Source of the DNA: an uncultured Bacilli bacterium
Lineage (GTDB): Bacteria; Bacillota_I; Bacilli_A; RF39; UBA660
Direction of reading: 5' to 3'
Assembly (NCBI GenBank): GCA_947625505.1
Contig: CANQON010000006.1
Span: 1 to 64,000 of the forward strand
Length of the DNA: 64,000 bases
Positions 51,510-61,718 of the stretch are shown here, in pieces. The position numbers and the translations under genes were made by a program. The notes under the pieces were generated by a model. It was given only the letters and a program-made list of their open reading frames with translations, ran no database searches and was not told where the DNA came from. Within the stretch, counting starts at the first letter, position 1. Every line of letters starts with the position of its first letter.

Positions 51510-53222
51510 ATGAGTGCTATTTATAATCGTAATGAAATAATTGAAGATTACTTAACTCATAATTTTACTCAAACGGAATTAGCGCATTATTATGATACTA
51601 AGTATTATCCTGGATATATATCTAGTCAAACAATTAGTAAAATAATTAATAATAAGAATTTACCTCAAGATATTAAGGATAAAATAGCTTTAAAAAAACA
51701 AGAGTTAAAAGGTAAAGGTAATGCTAATCAAGAATATCATGAGTTATGTAAAAAAATAGATCGTGAATTAGGTAAGATTGTGTTATTGCCTTCTTTTGTT
51801 AATGAAGAAAATATTATGATGTTAAGGGTAGTTTATCTATATATTAATAATTGTACTTATACAGATATAAGTAATCTTTTAGGTTTATCTAAAGCTACGG
51901 TATCTAAATATATTAATGAGTTATTAAAGACAGGTATTCTTAATGAAATAACGCGAACTATATTAAGAAATAAGTTGGATAATCAAAGTAAGTATAATAA
52001 AAATGATGTAACGGAAGATATTAGATTAGCTGTTTCAACTTTTATTAAACTAAATGGTGATTATCAAGAAACAATGAAACAATTAAATATTTCTGAACGT
52101 ACTTTAAGTCGTTATTTAAGTACACCTAAATTAGAAGAAATAGTAGGTGAAGATGAATATCGTTCTTTTAAACAACTTGTTGATAGATATAATCATCAAA
52201 GAATTATGGTAGCGAGCGCTAAATCAATACGTAATAAAAAGATTCAAAGTAGTTTAAGTCGCGCTAACACACCTAGAAGTATGGATATTAGTAAATTACT
52301 TAAATTAATATTAATAGATGAAATAATAGATATTAATGAATTAAAAAATAAATCTAATATACCTAGTTTTTTAATTAAAGATTATTTACAAAATTTAGAT
52401 GAAATAAGATCTTTATTTGGTGAATATGTATATCAAGAATTACTTGGTGTTTATAGTAGTATTATCAAAGATGAAGATGATTTACAATTATCTTTAGTAG
52501 CTACTTATTTAAAAGGAAGATATACTTATGAAGAAATAAGTAGTTTATTCTTTATTAATTCTAATAAAGCAAGACAATTATTAACAACTGATTTAGAAGA
52601 ATTAGAAAATAAAACAGGCAAAAATATTTCTTTAGCTATTCAAGAACATACTAAAGAAGTATCTAGAATTAAGAGAAGTTGTCCTAAAGATAAGTATACT
52701 ATTAGTGATCCTAATATGATTGAATTAGTACGTGATGATTTATTATATGTTAATAAGGGGCAATATACAACCTTACAATATATTATCATGTTCTATAAAT
52801 ATCATGGTGTTTTAATTGATATGGCTATTAAAGAAGATATTCCTTATCAACTATTATATACTGATTTATCTAGTATTATAAATAGTGATATTTTAAATGT
52901 TGAAGCAAAAGAAAAACTATCTTTATATATGAAGTATGAAGAAACTTTATATGCTTTACCTAATGTTATTCAAAAATGGGATTTAATATCTAAATGTATC
53001 AACACTTTATATAATAATGGTTTAGATGTAGCTCAAACACTTAAAGATTTAGAATTACCAATAGAGATATTTGAACGTATTATATTTGATGCTTCAGCAC
53101 CTACATTATTTGTTAAAGAAGTTATTTTAGATGCTAGAAAACAAGTTCAAAAGTATAAACAGAGTCTTCAAAAAGAAAATAATATTAATTTAATTGAAAG
53201 TATTAAAGCGTGTATTAAATGA
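51510..53222 (+). CDS. Tandem helix-turn-helix protein (SpoIIID-like HTH repeats)
   Basis: Repeated about 75-aa units with HTH patterns (FTQTELAHYY..SSQTISKIIN; CTYTDISNLLGLSKATVSKYINE; GDYQETMKQLNISERTLSRYLSTP; YTYEEISSLFFINSNKARQLL). Confidence 0.65.
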   Translation: MSAIYNRNEIIEDYLTHNFTQTELAHYYDTKYYPGYISSQTISKIINNKNLPQDIKDKIALKKQELKGKGNANQEYHELCKKIDRELGKIVLLPSFVNEENIMMLRVVYLYINNCTYTDISNLLGLSKATVSKYINELLKTGILNEITRTILRNKLDNQSKYNKNDVTEDIRLAVSTFIKLNGDYQETMKQLNISERTLSRYLSTPKLEEIVGEDEYRSFKQLVDRYNHQRIMVASAKSIRNKKIQSSLSRANTPRSMDISKLLKLILIDEIIDINELKNKSNIPSFLIKDYLQNLDEIRSLFGEYVYQELLGVYSSIIKDEDDLQLSLVATYLKGRYTYEEISSLFFINSNKARQLLTTDLEELENKTGKNISLAIQEHTKEVSRIKRSCPKDKYTISDPNMIELVRDDLLYVNKGQYTTLQYIIMFYKYHGVLIDMAIKEDIPYQLLYTDLSSIINSDILNVEAKEKLSLYMKYEETLYALPNVIQKWDLISKCINTLYNNGLDVAQTLKDLELPIEIFERIIFDASAPTLFVKEVILDARKQVQKYKQSLQKENNINLIESIKACIK

Positions 53223-54313
53223 TAACAGCTGCTTATATTCATATTCCATTCTGTGAAGATATATGTACTTATTGTGATTTTTGTAAATATTATTATAATA
53301 AAAAGTTTATTCTTCCTTATTTAGAAGCTTTAGATAAAGAAATAAAAAAAAGATATCATGAAGAAGTATTAAAGTCTATCTATGTAGGGGGAGGGACTCC
53401 TAGTAGTTTAAGCCTTGATGAGTTAAGAATTTTACTAAAGATATTATCTATATTTAAAATAAATGATACAGAGTATACTTTTGAATGTAATATCGAAAAT
53501 ATTACAGAAGAGAAAGTAAAATTATTAAAAGAGTATGGTGTTAATCGTTTAAGTATAGGTGTTCAAACCTTTAATGAAAAGTTTTTATCTTACTTAAATC
53601 GTAAACATACGAAAGATTTAGTATATAATAAAATAGCTATGATTAAGAAATATTTTGATAATATTAATATTGATCTAATATACGCTATTCCAAATGAAAC
53701 TTTAGAAGATTTAAAAGAAGATTTAGATAATTTCTTAAAGTTAGATATTGATCATATATCAACTTATTCTCTTATTATTGAAGAACATACTATTTTAGGT
53801 AATAAGAAGACAATGCCTGTTGATGAAGAATTAGATTATCAAATGTATCAATTAATCATCAATAAATTAAAAGATTATGAGCATTATGAATTAAGTAATT
53901 TTGGTAAAAAAAGATCAAGACATAATTTAGTTTATTGGAATAATGAAGAATATTATGGCTTTGGATTAGGCGCTAGTGGATATGAAGGAAACACTAGATA
54001 TACTAATACTCGAAGTTTAACTGAGTACTTAAATGGACATTATCGTATATATGAAGAACAATTATATTTAAACACGACTATTGAAAATTATTTTATTTTA
54101 GGATTACGTAAAATAAAAGGAATAAATAAAAGAGATTTTAAAAAGCGATATAATATTGATATAGATAAAATAGATATTATTAATAATTTAATAAAACAAG
54201 ATAAATTAAAATTAGATAATGATAATTTATATATTAATCCAAAATATCTTTATGTTAGTAATGATATTTTAGTAGAGTTTATGGGAGTTGATTATGAAAG
54301 ATATATTTGCTAA
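53219..54313 (+). CDS. hemW: Radical SAM heme chaperone HemW-like
   Basis: YIHIPFCEDICTYCDFCKY, YVGGGTPSSL, RLSIGVQTFNEKFL. Confidence 0.93.
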   Translation: MITAAYIHIPFCEDICTYCDFCKYYYNKKFILPYLEALDKEIKKRYHEEVLKSIYVGGGTPSSLSLDELRILLKILSIFKINDTEYTFECNIENITEEKVKLLKEYGVNRLSIGVQTFNEKFLSYLNRKHTKDLVYNKIAMIKKYFDNINIDLIYAIPNETLEDLKEDLDNFLKLDIDHISTYSLIIEEHTILGNKKTMPVDEELDYQMYQLIINKLKDYEHYELSNFGKKRSRHNLVYWNNEEYYGFGLGASGYEGNTRYTNTRSLTEYLNGHYRIYEEQLYLNTTIENYFILGLRKIKGINKRDFKKRYNIDIDKIDIINNLIKQDKLKLDNDNLYINPKYLYVSNDILVEFMGVDYERYIC

Positions 54314-54866
54314 AGAATTAAGTTATATTCATGATAATCGTATTAGAGAAAGTATTGGTAAATTAATAGATATGTTACCTGAATATTTTTTTAGAGTACC
54401 TGCATCTAGTACAGGTAAATATCATCCCAAATGTTCAAATGTTGAGGGAGGATTAGTTAATCATACAAAGATTGCTGTTAGATATGCTAAAGAGTTATTA
54501 CATAATGCTATTTTGTTTAATAATTTTAGTGATCATGATCAAGATATAATTATTGCTAGTTTGATTCTTCATGATGGATTTAAGCATGGTTTAACAGAAG
54601 AAAAATATGTACGTTTTGATCATCCTTTAATAGCTGCTAATTTTGTTAAGGAACATGCTATAGAAGTAGGATTAACAGAAGAAGAGGGGAATCTCTTATA
54701 TGAAGTAATCTCATCACATATGGGTGTATTTAATACTAGTAATTATAGTGATGTAGTACTTCCACTACCTAAAACTAATATGCAAAAATTCGTTCATATG
54801 TGTGATGATTTAGCTAGTAAAAAGTTTATAAACGTTGAATTTAAAGGGCATGATATCGTAGAGTAA
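54294..54866 (+). CDS. HD-domain phosphohydrolase
   Basis: GLVNHTKIAVRYAKELL, ASLILHDGFKHG, HPLIAANFV. Confidence 0.85.
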   Translation: MKDIFAKELSYIHDNRIRESIGKLIDMLPEYFFRVPASSTGKYHPKCSNVEGGLVNHTKIAVRYAKELLHNAILFNNFSDHDQDIIIASLILHDGFKHGLTEEKYVRFDHPLIAANFVKEHAIEVGLTEEEGNLLYEVISSHMGVFNTSNYSDVVLPLPKTNMQKFVHMCDDLASKKFINVEFKGHDIVE

Positions 54867-54893
54867 AAACTATTTTAAATAGTTTTTATTTTT
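54864..54893 (+). terminator. Rho-independent terminator
   Basis: AAAACTATTTTAAATAGTTTT plus T-rich tail. Confidence 0.7.
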
Positions 54894-54896
54894 ATA

Positions 54897-54957
54897 TTGA
54901 CAAGTGTATGATAAACACTTTATAATGTAGTTATAGATAAGTGTAATAATAACACAT
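54897..54957 (+). promoter_or_regulatory. Sigma-A-type promoter with two operator-like inverted repeats upstream of thyX-tmk
   Basis: TTGACA (54897-54902)-N18-TATAAT (54921-54926); AAGTGT-N7-ACACTT at 54902-54920 and AAGTGT-N7-ACACAT at 54939-54957. Confidence 0.7.
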
Positions 54958-54976
54958 CTATAGAGAGGGATAGAAT

Positions 54977-56365
54977 ATGCGAGTAGAGTTATTAGCAGGA
55001 AATAATATTAAAAAAAGAATTAAAATGATTGCGGCAGCAGGGAAGTTGTCACGAACTAAAGGAGATGTATTTGAAGTACTAGATAGTTGTGAAGTATATG
55101 AAAAAAATTTGGGTTTGGTTAAAGCAATATTAGGTATGGGGCATAAATCTATTATGGAACACGACTATTTTGTATTTGCTATAGGTGATGTAACACCTAT
55201 TATTGAACAAACAATCATAGGTTATAGATTAACATCTTTTACGATTAAATCGGGAAGAGAAACTAATTTTAAAAGTGCAGGACATTATACGCCTACTTTT
55301 AAAGATAAAGATAATAATTTAGTAGCTAATCAACAAGAATTAGTTGATAGGTATAACAGTCATATGGATATGTTATTTGATGAGTATGAAAATTATATTA
55401 ATAAAGGTGTAAAAGAAGAAGATGCACGTTTTGTTCTGCCTTATTCTTTTTTAACAAATATTATTATGGGATGTAATGCTCATGAATTAGAACGTATGAT
55501 TAATGAGTTTTTATATGGAAAACTTAGTAAGATTGATGAAATAAAGAAATTTGGTGAAGAATTATTAAAGATTGTAAGTAGTAAAGCACCTTATTTAACA
55601 CCACATATTAATGGTAATGGATATCAATTAGATGATTGGTATGATAAATATCGTATAGGAGGAGATATTAAGACTTATGATAAAGTAAGATTAGTATCTA
55701 GTACACCTCATATTGATGAAAAAATAATTTTAAGTACCATTATGTATCATGAACAAGTAACAGAAGAACAAGCTAAAAAAATATTAAAAAGAATGCAAAA
55801 GAGTAATCCTAATATAATGGCAGAATTAATGAATGAAATAAAATATTCTAATGAACAAAGAGAATTAGAACAAGTTAATTTCCAATTTGAAATACCAATA
55901 TCATTAATTGTCTTAAAACATTTAACAAGACATCGTATGCATTCATTATTAGTGCCTTCTTTTGTTCCTATGTGGGATTTAAGTAATTATCAAACTCCTC
56001 CTAGTATTAAGAAAATAGATTTAGAGCATTATCAAGAATTACAAAAAATTAATTTAGAGGAATATCAGTATTTTAAAAGCTTAGGTATTCGTGATGAAGA
56101 TTTAATATATTTCTATTTATGTGGAACATTCACTAATGTAGTAACAACGATGAATGGTAGATCTTTAGAATGGATATCACGTATGAGATGTTGTAATAAA
56201 GCGCAATGGGAGATTAGAAATATTGCTAATGAAATGGTAAGACAAGTAAAAGAGGTAGCGCCTGTTTATGGTACTTGTTTAGGAGCTAGTTGTGAAGCTT
56301 TCTTAACTTGCCCTGAAGGAAGAGAAAGCTGTGGTAAAGTAAAAGTACTTAGAGGTGAAAAGTAA
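54977..56365 (+). CDS. thyX: FAD-dependent thymidylate synthase, two-domain ThyX
   Basis: C-terminal half LTRHRMHSLLVPS (RHRx7S), RSLEWISRMRCCNKAQWEIRNIANEM; N-terminal half YRLTSFTIKSGRETNF. Confidence 0.82.
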   Translation: MRVELLAGNNIKKRIKMIAAAGKLSRTKGDVFEVLDSCEVYEKNLGLVKAILGMGHKSIMEHDYFVFAIGDVTPIIEQTIIGYRLTSFTIKSGRETNFKSAGHYTPTFKDKDNNLVANQQELVDRYNSHMDMLFDEYENYINKGVKEEDARFVLPYSFLTNIIMGCNAHELERMINEFLYGKLSKIDEIKKFGEELLKIVSSKAPYLTPHINGNGYQLDDWYDKYRIGGDIKTYDKVRLVSSTPHIDEKIILSTIMYHEQVTEEQAKKILKRMQKSNPNIMAELMNEIKYSNEQRELEQVNFQFEIPISLIVLKHLTRHRMHSLLVPSFVPMWDLSNYQTPPSIKKIDLEHYQELQKINLEEYQYFKSLGIRDEDLIYFYLCGTFTNVVTTMNGRSLEWISRMRCCNKAQWEIRNIANEMVRQVKEVAPVYGTCLGASCEAFLTCPEGRESCGKVKVLRGEK

Positions 56366-57039
56366 TGCGCGGAAAAGTCATCCTAGTAGAGGGAACTGAT
56401 TGTTCTGGTAAAGAAACCCAAGCTAATTTATTAGTACAATATTTAAAAGAACAAGGCATAGAAGCTATAAAAATAGGCTTTCCTGATTATGAAAGCCCAA
56501 CAGGTAAGATTATTGGAGGTCCTTATTTAGGAAAAGAATATATATGTCATGGATGGTTTCCTGAAACAGCAGCTAATGTAGATGCTAAAGTATCAGCTTT
56601 ATATTATGGTGCTGATTTCTTATATCATAAAGATATGATGAATGAAATATTAGAAAGTGGAAAATGGATTGTTTTAGATCGTTATTTTTATTCATCATTT
56701 GCGCACCAAGGAGGAAAGATTGCTAGTAAAAATAAACGTATGGAAATGTATAAATGGTTAGAAAAATTAGAGTTTGACTTGTTAGGATTAATTGATCCTG
56801 ATATTAAGTTATTCTTACATATGCCATATGAATGTAGTCTTACATTAAAGAAGAATAGGGAAGAGCCTGCCGATGAAAATGAAAAGAATGAACATCATTT
56901 AAGGAGTGCTGAAAAAGCATATAAAGAAATTGCTAAATTATATGGCTTTATCACAATTAAATGTGGTGATACAAATAAAATAAAAACAATTGAAGAAATT
57001 CATAAAGAAATTATAAAAAAATTAAAAAAGATGTTATAA
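56365..57039 (+). CDS. tmk: Thymidylate kinase
   Basis: VILVEGTDCSGKETQANLL, VLDRYFYSSFAHQG; adjacent to thyX. Confidence 0.92.
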   Translation: MRGKVILVEGTDCSGKETQANLLVQYLKEQGIEAIKIGFPDYESPTGKIIGGPYLGKEYICHGWFPETAANVDAKVSALYYGADFLYHKDMMNEILESGKWIVLDRYFYSSFAHQGGKIASKNKRMEMYKWLEKLEFDLLGLIDPDIKLFLHMPYECSLTLKKNREEPADENEKNEHHLRSAEKAYKEIAKLYGFITIKCGDTNKIKTIEEIHKEIIKKLKKML

Positions 57040-57061
57040 TGATTATAGGGAGCTGATTAAT

Positions 57062-57481
57062 GTGCAAAAAGAAGATTATATCTCGTTAAGCCTTGATAAG
57101 TTAAAACAAACTATTGAACAGTTTAAAATGGATACATTAGATAACCAAGGTAAAACCATAATCAATTTATTAAAAGGAATAATGGTTGTAGAAAAACAGT
57201 CAGCTACACCTATTTCTATATATAATCAGTTAAAGGAAAGTTATTTTCAAAGTGATTTAGCAACGGCACATTTTATATGTAGTTTATATGGATATGAACC
57301 TAATACTATGGATATGTACTTAGATATTTGCTTAGAACAAGTATTTGAAGATGAAATAGATATGAATGCTATTAAAGATAGAGTAAATAAGTTAAGAGAG
57401 TTAATGCGTAGTATTAATGGTGAATTAGAAGCTTCCTTAAATCAAAAATTACAAAAGTATCAATTAGAATTTAAGCTATAA
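57062..57481 (+). CDS. Hypothetical protein
   Basis: 139 aa ORF, RBS, no recognised family. Confidence 0.7.
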   Translation: MQKEDYISLSLDKLKQTIEQFKMDTLDNQGKTIINLLKGIMVVEKQSATPISIYNQLKESYFQSDLATAHFICSLYGYEPNTMDMYLDICLEQVFEDEIDMNAIKDRVNKLRELMRSINGELEASLNQKLQKYQLEFKL

Positions 57482-57543
57482 AAGATATTTACTTTTTTAG
57501 CTTTTTTTTTTATAATTATATTAGTATAGGGATAGGTGATACG

Positions 57544-58830
57544 ATGCATAGCTTTTTAAGAAAATTAAGAAGAAGATTAAACTTTCTAGATGAAAAAGAA
57601 AGAGATAAGGTTATAAATACATATCGTGATAAAATAAATGAAGAAATAAAAAAAGGAAAGAAAGAAAAAGATGCCGTTAATAGTTTAGGATCTCTTGATA
57701 AAGTAGTTAAAAAAGTATGTCAAGAACATAATATTGATTATGATTATTGCCATCGTCAAAATAATTTTGATAAAGATGTAACTAATTTATCTAATGTTAT
57801 TGCTGAATTCTTAAGAGATATTATTAGAATTGTTCGTAAAGTTAAACTAAGTACATCTTTAGAATCTTTCTTAGAAGTAGTTATTAAGGTAATTGTATTA
57901 GTTTTATTATTTGTTGTAGCTAAGTTACCATTTATCTTATTAGAATCTTTAGCAGGATTTATAAATCGTTTTGTTTTCTATCCATTTAATAGTACATTTG
58001 ATATGGCTGTTAACCTAATCTTATCTTTAGCATATTTAGTTGTATGTGTTATTATGACTCTTAAAGTCTTTGGTACTTATCAAGTAAAAGAGAAGAGACA
58101 AGTCAAAGAAGAAGAATTAGAAAAAGTAGATAAAGAGTATAATTGGTTAGATTTTATTGTACGTCTTGTTATCTATTTAGTTATTTTAATACCATTAGCT
58201 TTATTAGCTTTAGTTGATTTGTTCATCTTAACTGTATCTGCTTATTTAGTAGCACGTGGTATCGATATGATAGGTATACCAATTATGTTAGCAGGTATCT
58301 TTGGATTATTATTTGCTTTATTTGCTATTATACGTGATTGTTTATATCGTAAGAGAAGATCATATTTACTTGCTGTTATGTTATCCGTTTTAGTCTTTAT
58401 AACAGGTATATTTATTACTATCAACGATTTCTCTAAATTCCAATATCCTAATAATTTAGATTTAAGTTCTATTAAGATAACAGAAGAAGAGAAAACTATT
58501 GAATTAAACGATGTAGATAGTCGTATATATGTTAATAATGGTGATTATGAAGTATTATTAGATAATAATTTAATTGATGGTGAGATTAGAGTCGTTGTTA
58601 ATTATTATGATCAATATATTGATGTTAATTATTATCAAGAAGAAAAAAATAATGTTAATTACCTAGTTTTCGATTATAAATTAGATGATAAAATTACTTA
58701 TAGTAATATAACAGAAAATGTTATTAAGGATTTAAAGAAAGGTTATATCTTTAATTATTCTAATGTTAAGAAAATAAAAGTAAAAGTATATGCTAATGAT
58801 CGTACAAAGCTTAATTTAGAACAAAAATAA
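57544..58830 (+). CDS. HAAS/DUF1700-like multi-TM membrane protein
   Basis: N-terminal RRRLNFLDEKERDKVINTYRDKINEEIKKGKKEKDAVNSLGS (HAAS-like), multiple TMs, lipid-like ectodomain. Confidence 0.65.
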   Translation: MHSFLRKLRRRLNFLDEKERDKVINTYRDKINEEIKKGKKEKDAVNSLGSLDKVVKKVCQEHNIDYDYCHRQNNFDKDVTNLSNVIAEFLRDIIRIVRKVKLSTSLESFLEVVIKVIVLVLLFVVAKLPFILLESLAGFINRFVFYPFNSTFDMAVNLILSLAYLVVCVIMTLKVFGTYQVKEKRQVKEEELEKVDKEYNWLDFIVRLVIYLVILIPLALLALVDLFILTVSAYLVARGIDMIGIPIMLAGIFGLLFALFAIIRDCLYRKRRSYLLAVMLSVLVFITGIFITINDFSKFQYPNNLDLSSIKITEEEKTIELNDVDSRIYVNNGDYEVLLDNNLIDGEIRVVVNYYDQYIDVNYYQEEKNNVNYLVFDYKLDDKITYSNITENVIKDLKKGYIFNYSNVKKIKVKVYANDRTKLNLEQK

Positions 58831-58835
58831 TGGAT

Positions 58836-58868
58836 AAAGTCATCCTTTAAAAAGGATGACTTTTATTT
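58836..58868 (+). terminator. Rho-independent terminator
   Basis: AAAGTCATCCTTTAAAAAGGATGACTTTT. Confidence 0.85.
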
Positions 58869-58917
58869 GATATTTACGCTTGTTAGTGCTATAATTAACA
58901 TTGAATTGAGGTGTAAC

Positions 58918-61041
58918 ATGAAAGATACATTAAAAGTAGGTTTAGCCAAATTAAAAACAATTGTTTCAACCAATATTTTAATGATTACTTTTATTATAAG
59001 TACTGTTATTAATTCGGTTATAGTACGTGCTATGACAATAGGAATAGAAAATGCTTATTATATAAAACCTGTCATAGCTGATTTAACTATAGCTATTTTT
59101 GTAAGTTCTTTTGCTTTTTTCTTTAAGCCTAAGAATCGTTTTAAATACTTCTTTATTTGGAGTATTATATTTACTTTAGTATGTTTAATCAATGGAGTAT
59201 ATTATAAGAATTATGTTTCTTTTGCTTCATTCTCCTTACTTGCTACTTTAACACAGTTAAAAGATTATACTAATGCTTTAGTTGATAATATCTTAGATGT
59301 TAAAGACTTTATTTATGTATGGCAATTATTCTGCTTAATATTTGTTCATCTTCAATTAAGAAAGAAAAAATATTATGATAAAGTTGAACAAGTAGAGAAT
59401 CGTAAAGTTAGATTTTTAAATACGATTGTTGTTACCTTAATTACCTTAGGTTTCTTTATGAGTATGCTAACAAGTCTTGATGTTAGTCGTATGCGTAAAC
59501 AATGGAATCGTGAATATGTTGTTCAAGAATTTGGTATTTATACATATCAATTTAATGATTTATTTAGTTATATAAGAATTAAGACGAATAGCATGTTTGG
59601 ATATGATGAAGCTGCTAAATCTTTTAGAGAGTATTATGGTACTAAAGAAAATGATGCTCATACTAATCGATATACTAATATATTTGCAGGAAAAAATGTT
59701 ATTGTTATTCATGCTGAGAGTATTCAAAACTTCTTAATAGAGGATGATAATTTAGAAGGTAAGCCTGCAACATTTAATGGCTTAGAAGTAACTCCTAACT
59801 TAAATAGAATAGCTAAAGAAGGATTATATTTCTCTAATTTCTATTCTGAAGAAGGTGCAGGTACTAGTAGTGATACAGAATTTACATTTAATAGTTCTTT
59901 ACTTCCTTCATCATTAGGTACAGTATTTATAAATTATTATAATCGTGATTATGTTACAACTCCTAAATTATTTAAAGAATTAGGTTATGCAACATCTAGT
60001 ATGCATGCTAATAAAGGTAGTTCATGGAATAGACAATTAGTTCATCCTAGATTAGGTTATGATGAATTATATTTCTATAAAGATGCTTATGATATACCAA
60101 AAGAAAGTATTTTAGGATTAGGATTAAATGATAAAGATTTCTTTAAACAATCTGTTGAACATATTAAGAAGATTGATGAAAAAAATGATAAATGGTATAC
60201 AACTTTAATTATGTTAACAAATCATACTCCATTTGATGGTATTATTAAGTATGAAGAAGAAACAGGAGATGTTTTCCCTGTTGATTATAAGTATGAAAAA
60301 GTTAATGAAGAAACAGGTAAAAAAGAGACTGTAAGTGCTCCATATATGGAAGGTACAGCCTTAGGATATTACTTCAAGAGTGCACATTATGCTGATGCTG
60401 CTATTGGTGAGTTTATTGATGAATTAGATGAAGAAGGATTACTAGATAATACGGTTTTAATCATCTATGGAGATCATGATAATAAACAAAAAACAAAATA
60501 TTATAATCGTTATTATAACTACGATTATGAAAATGATCGTGTTCTAAAAGAAGGCGATGAGGGTTATAAAAATGTTGATTACTATTTCTATGAATTAAAT
60601 CGTAGCGTTCCATTTATTATATGGACTAAAGATATGAAAGGAACTAAGTATAATCAAGAGATAACTAAAGTAATGGGTATGATAGATGTTCAACCTACTT
60701 TAGGAAATATGTTTGGTTTCTATAATAAATATGCTTTAGGTCATGATATCTTTAATATTGAAGAGAATGTTGTTGTATTCCCTTCAGGAAACTGGTTAAC
60801 AGATAAATTATATTACAATAGTGCTAAAGAAGAATTTAGACAGATAGATTCAAATAGTTCTATTCCAAATGAATATATAGATTATTATAAAAAATATTCT
60901 GAGAAAATAATTGAAGTATCTAATAATATTATTACATACGATTTAATTAAGAAAGTAGGAGAGAATCCTGATAATGAATTGTTAGAAGAGGTTGGTGACG
61001 ATAGTGGCGAAAAAACGCAAAGTAAAACTAAAAAAGGATAA
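58918..61041 (+). CDS. Lipoteichoic acid synthase family (LtaS-like sulfatase)
   Basis: Multi-TM N-terminus, VIVIHAESIQNFLIE, GAGTSSDTEFTFNSSLLP, IYGDHDNK. Confidence 0.92.
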   Translation: MKDTLKVGLAKLKTIVSTNILMITFIISTVINSVIVRAMTIGIENAYYIKPVIADLTIAIFVSSFAFFFKPKNRFKYFFIWSIIFTLVCLINGVYYKNYVSFASFSLLATLTQLKDYTNALVDNILDVKDFIYVWQLFCLIFVHLQLRKKKYYDKVEQVENRKVRFLNTIVVTLITLGFFMSMLTSLDVSRMRKQWNREYVVQEFGIYTYQFNDLFSYIRIKTNSMFGYDEAAKSFREYYGTKENDAHTNRYTNIFAGKNVIVIHAESIQNFLIEDDNLEGKPATFNGLEVTPNLNRIAKEGLYFSNFYSEEGAGTSSDTEFTFNSSLLPSSLGTVFINYYNRDYVTTPKLFKELGYATSSMHANKGSSWNRQLVHPRLGYDELYFYKDAYDIPKESILGLGLNDKDFFKQSVEHIKKIDEKNDKWYTTLIMLTNHTPFDGIIKYEEETGDVFPVDYKYEKVNEETGKKETVSAPYMEGTALGYYFKSAHYADAAIGEFIDELDEEGLLDNTVLIIYGDHDNKQKTKYYNRYYNYDYENDRVLKEGDEGYKNVDYYFYELNRSVPFIIWTKDMKGTKYNQEITKVMGMIDVQPTLGNMFGFYNKYALGHDIFNIEENVVVFPSGNWLTDKLYYNSAKEEFRQIDSNSSIPNEYIDYYKKYSEKIIEVSNNIITYDLIKKVGENPDNELLEEVGDDSGEKTQSKTKKG

Positions 61042-61654
61042 TATTTTAATTATTATTCTCTCAATAATACTTGTAGGCTTATTAGTATATCTATTCATGA
61101 TGGCTAAAGATATCTTTAAGAAAGAAGAAGAGAAAGTACCTGAAACAAAAGTTGTTGATAAATTAGATGACTATGGTTATTTCTTAACTGATAATAATAC
61201 GGAATATTATAAAAAACTATTTGATGAATTAAAAGATACACTAAATGCTGAAGAATTAGATGATGAGGCTTACGCTACTTTAGTTGCTAAAATGTTTACG
61301 GCTGATTTCTATGATTTAGATAGTAAACTTAGTAAAGGACAAGTAGGAGGAACACAATTTATTATTGATAAATATGAGGAAACATTCATTAAGAAAGCTA
61401 CTTCAAGTAATGGTATGTATTATTATATAGAAAGTAATCTATATGATGAGCGTAAACAAGAATTACCTAAAGTAAAAAACGTTGAATTAGTATCTTTAAA
61501 GAGTTATCCATATAAATATCAAGATATAAATGATGAAAAAGGATATCAAGTTAATGTTAAAATAGAATATGAAAAAGACTTAGGATATCCTACAACCGTA
61601 GCTTTAAAGCTTGTTCATGTAGATAATAAAATATATGTCGCTGAAGTTGCATAA
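61004..61654 (+). CDS. Hypothetical single-TM protein
   Basis: Start overlaps end of LTA synthase gene; TM ILIIILSIILVGLLVYLFMM. Confidence 0.75.
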   Translation: MAKKRKVKLKKDNILIIILSIILVGLLVYLFMMAKDIFKKEEEKVPETKVVDKLDDYGYFLTDNNTEYYKKLFDELKDTLNAEELDDEAYATLVAKMFTADFYDLDSKLSKGQVGGTQFIIDKYEETFIKKATSSNGMYYYIESNLYDERKQELPKVKNVELVSLKSYPYKYQDINDEKGYQVNVKIEYEKDLGYPTTVALKLVHVDNKIYVAEVA

Positions 61655-61679
61655 AGAAGATGTAAATCTTCTTTTTTTA
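61653..61679 (+). terminator. Rho-independent terminator
   Basis: AAAGAAGATGTAAATCTTCTTT plus T run. Confidence 0.8.
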
Positions 61680-61718
61680 TAGTAAAAATGATATACTAAT
61701 AGTATTGGAGGATAAAGT

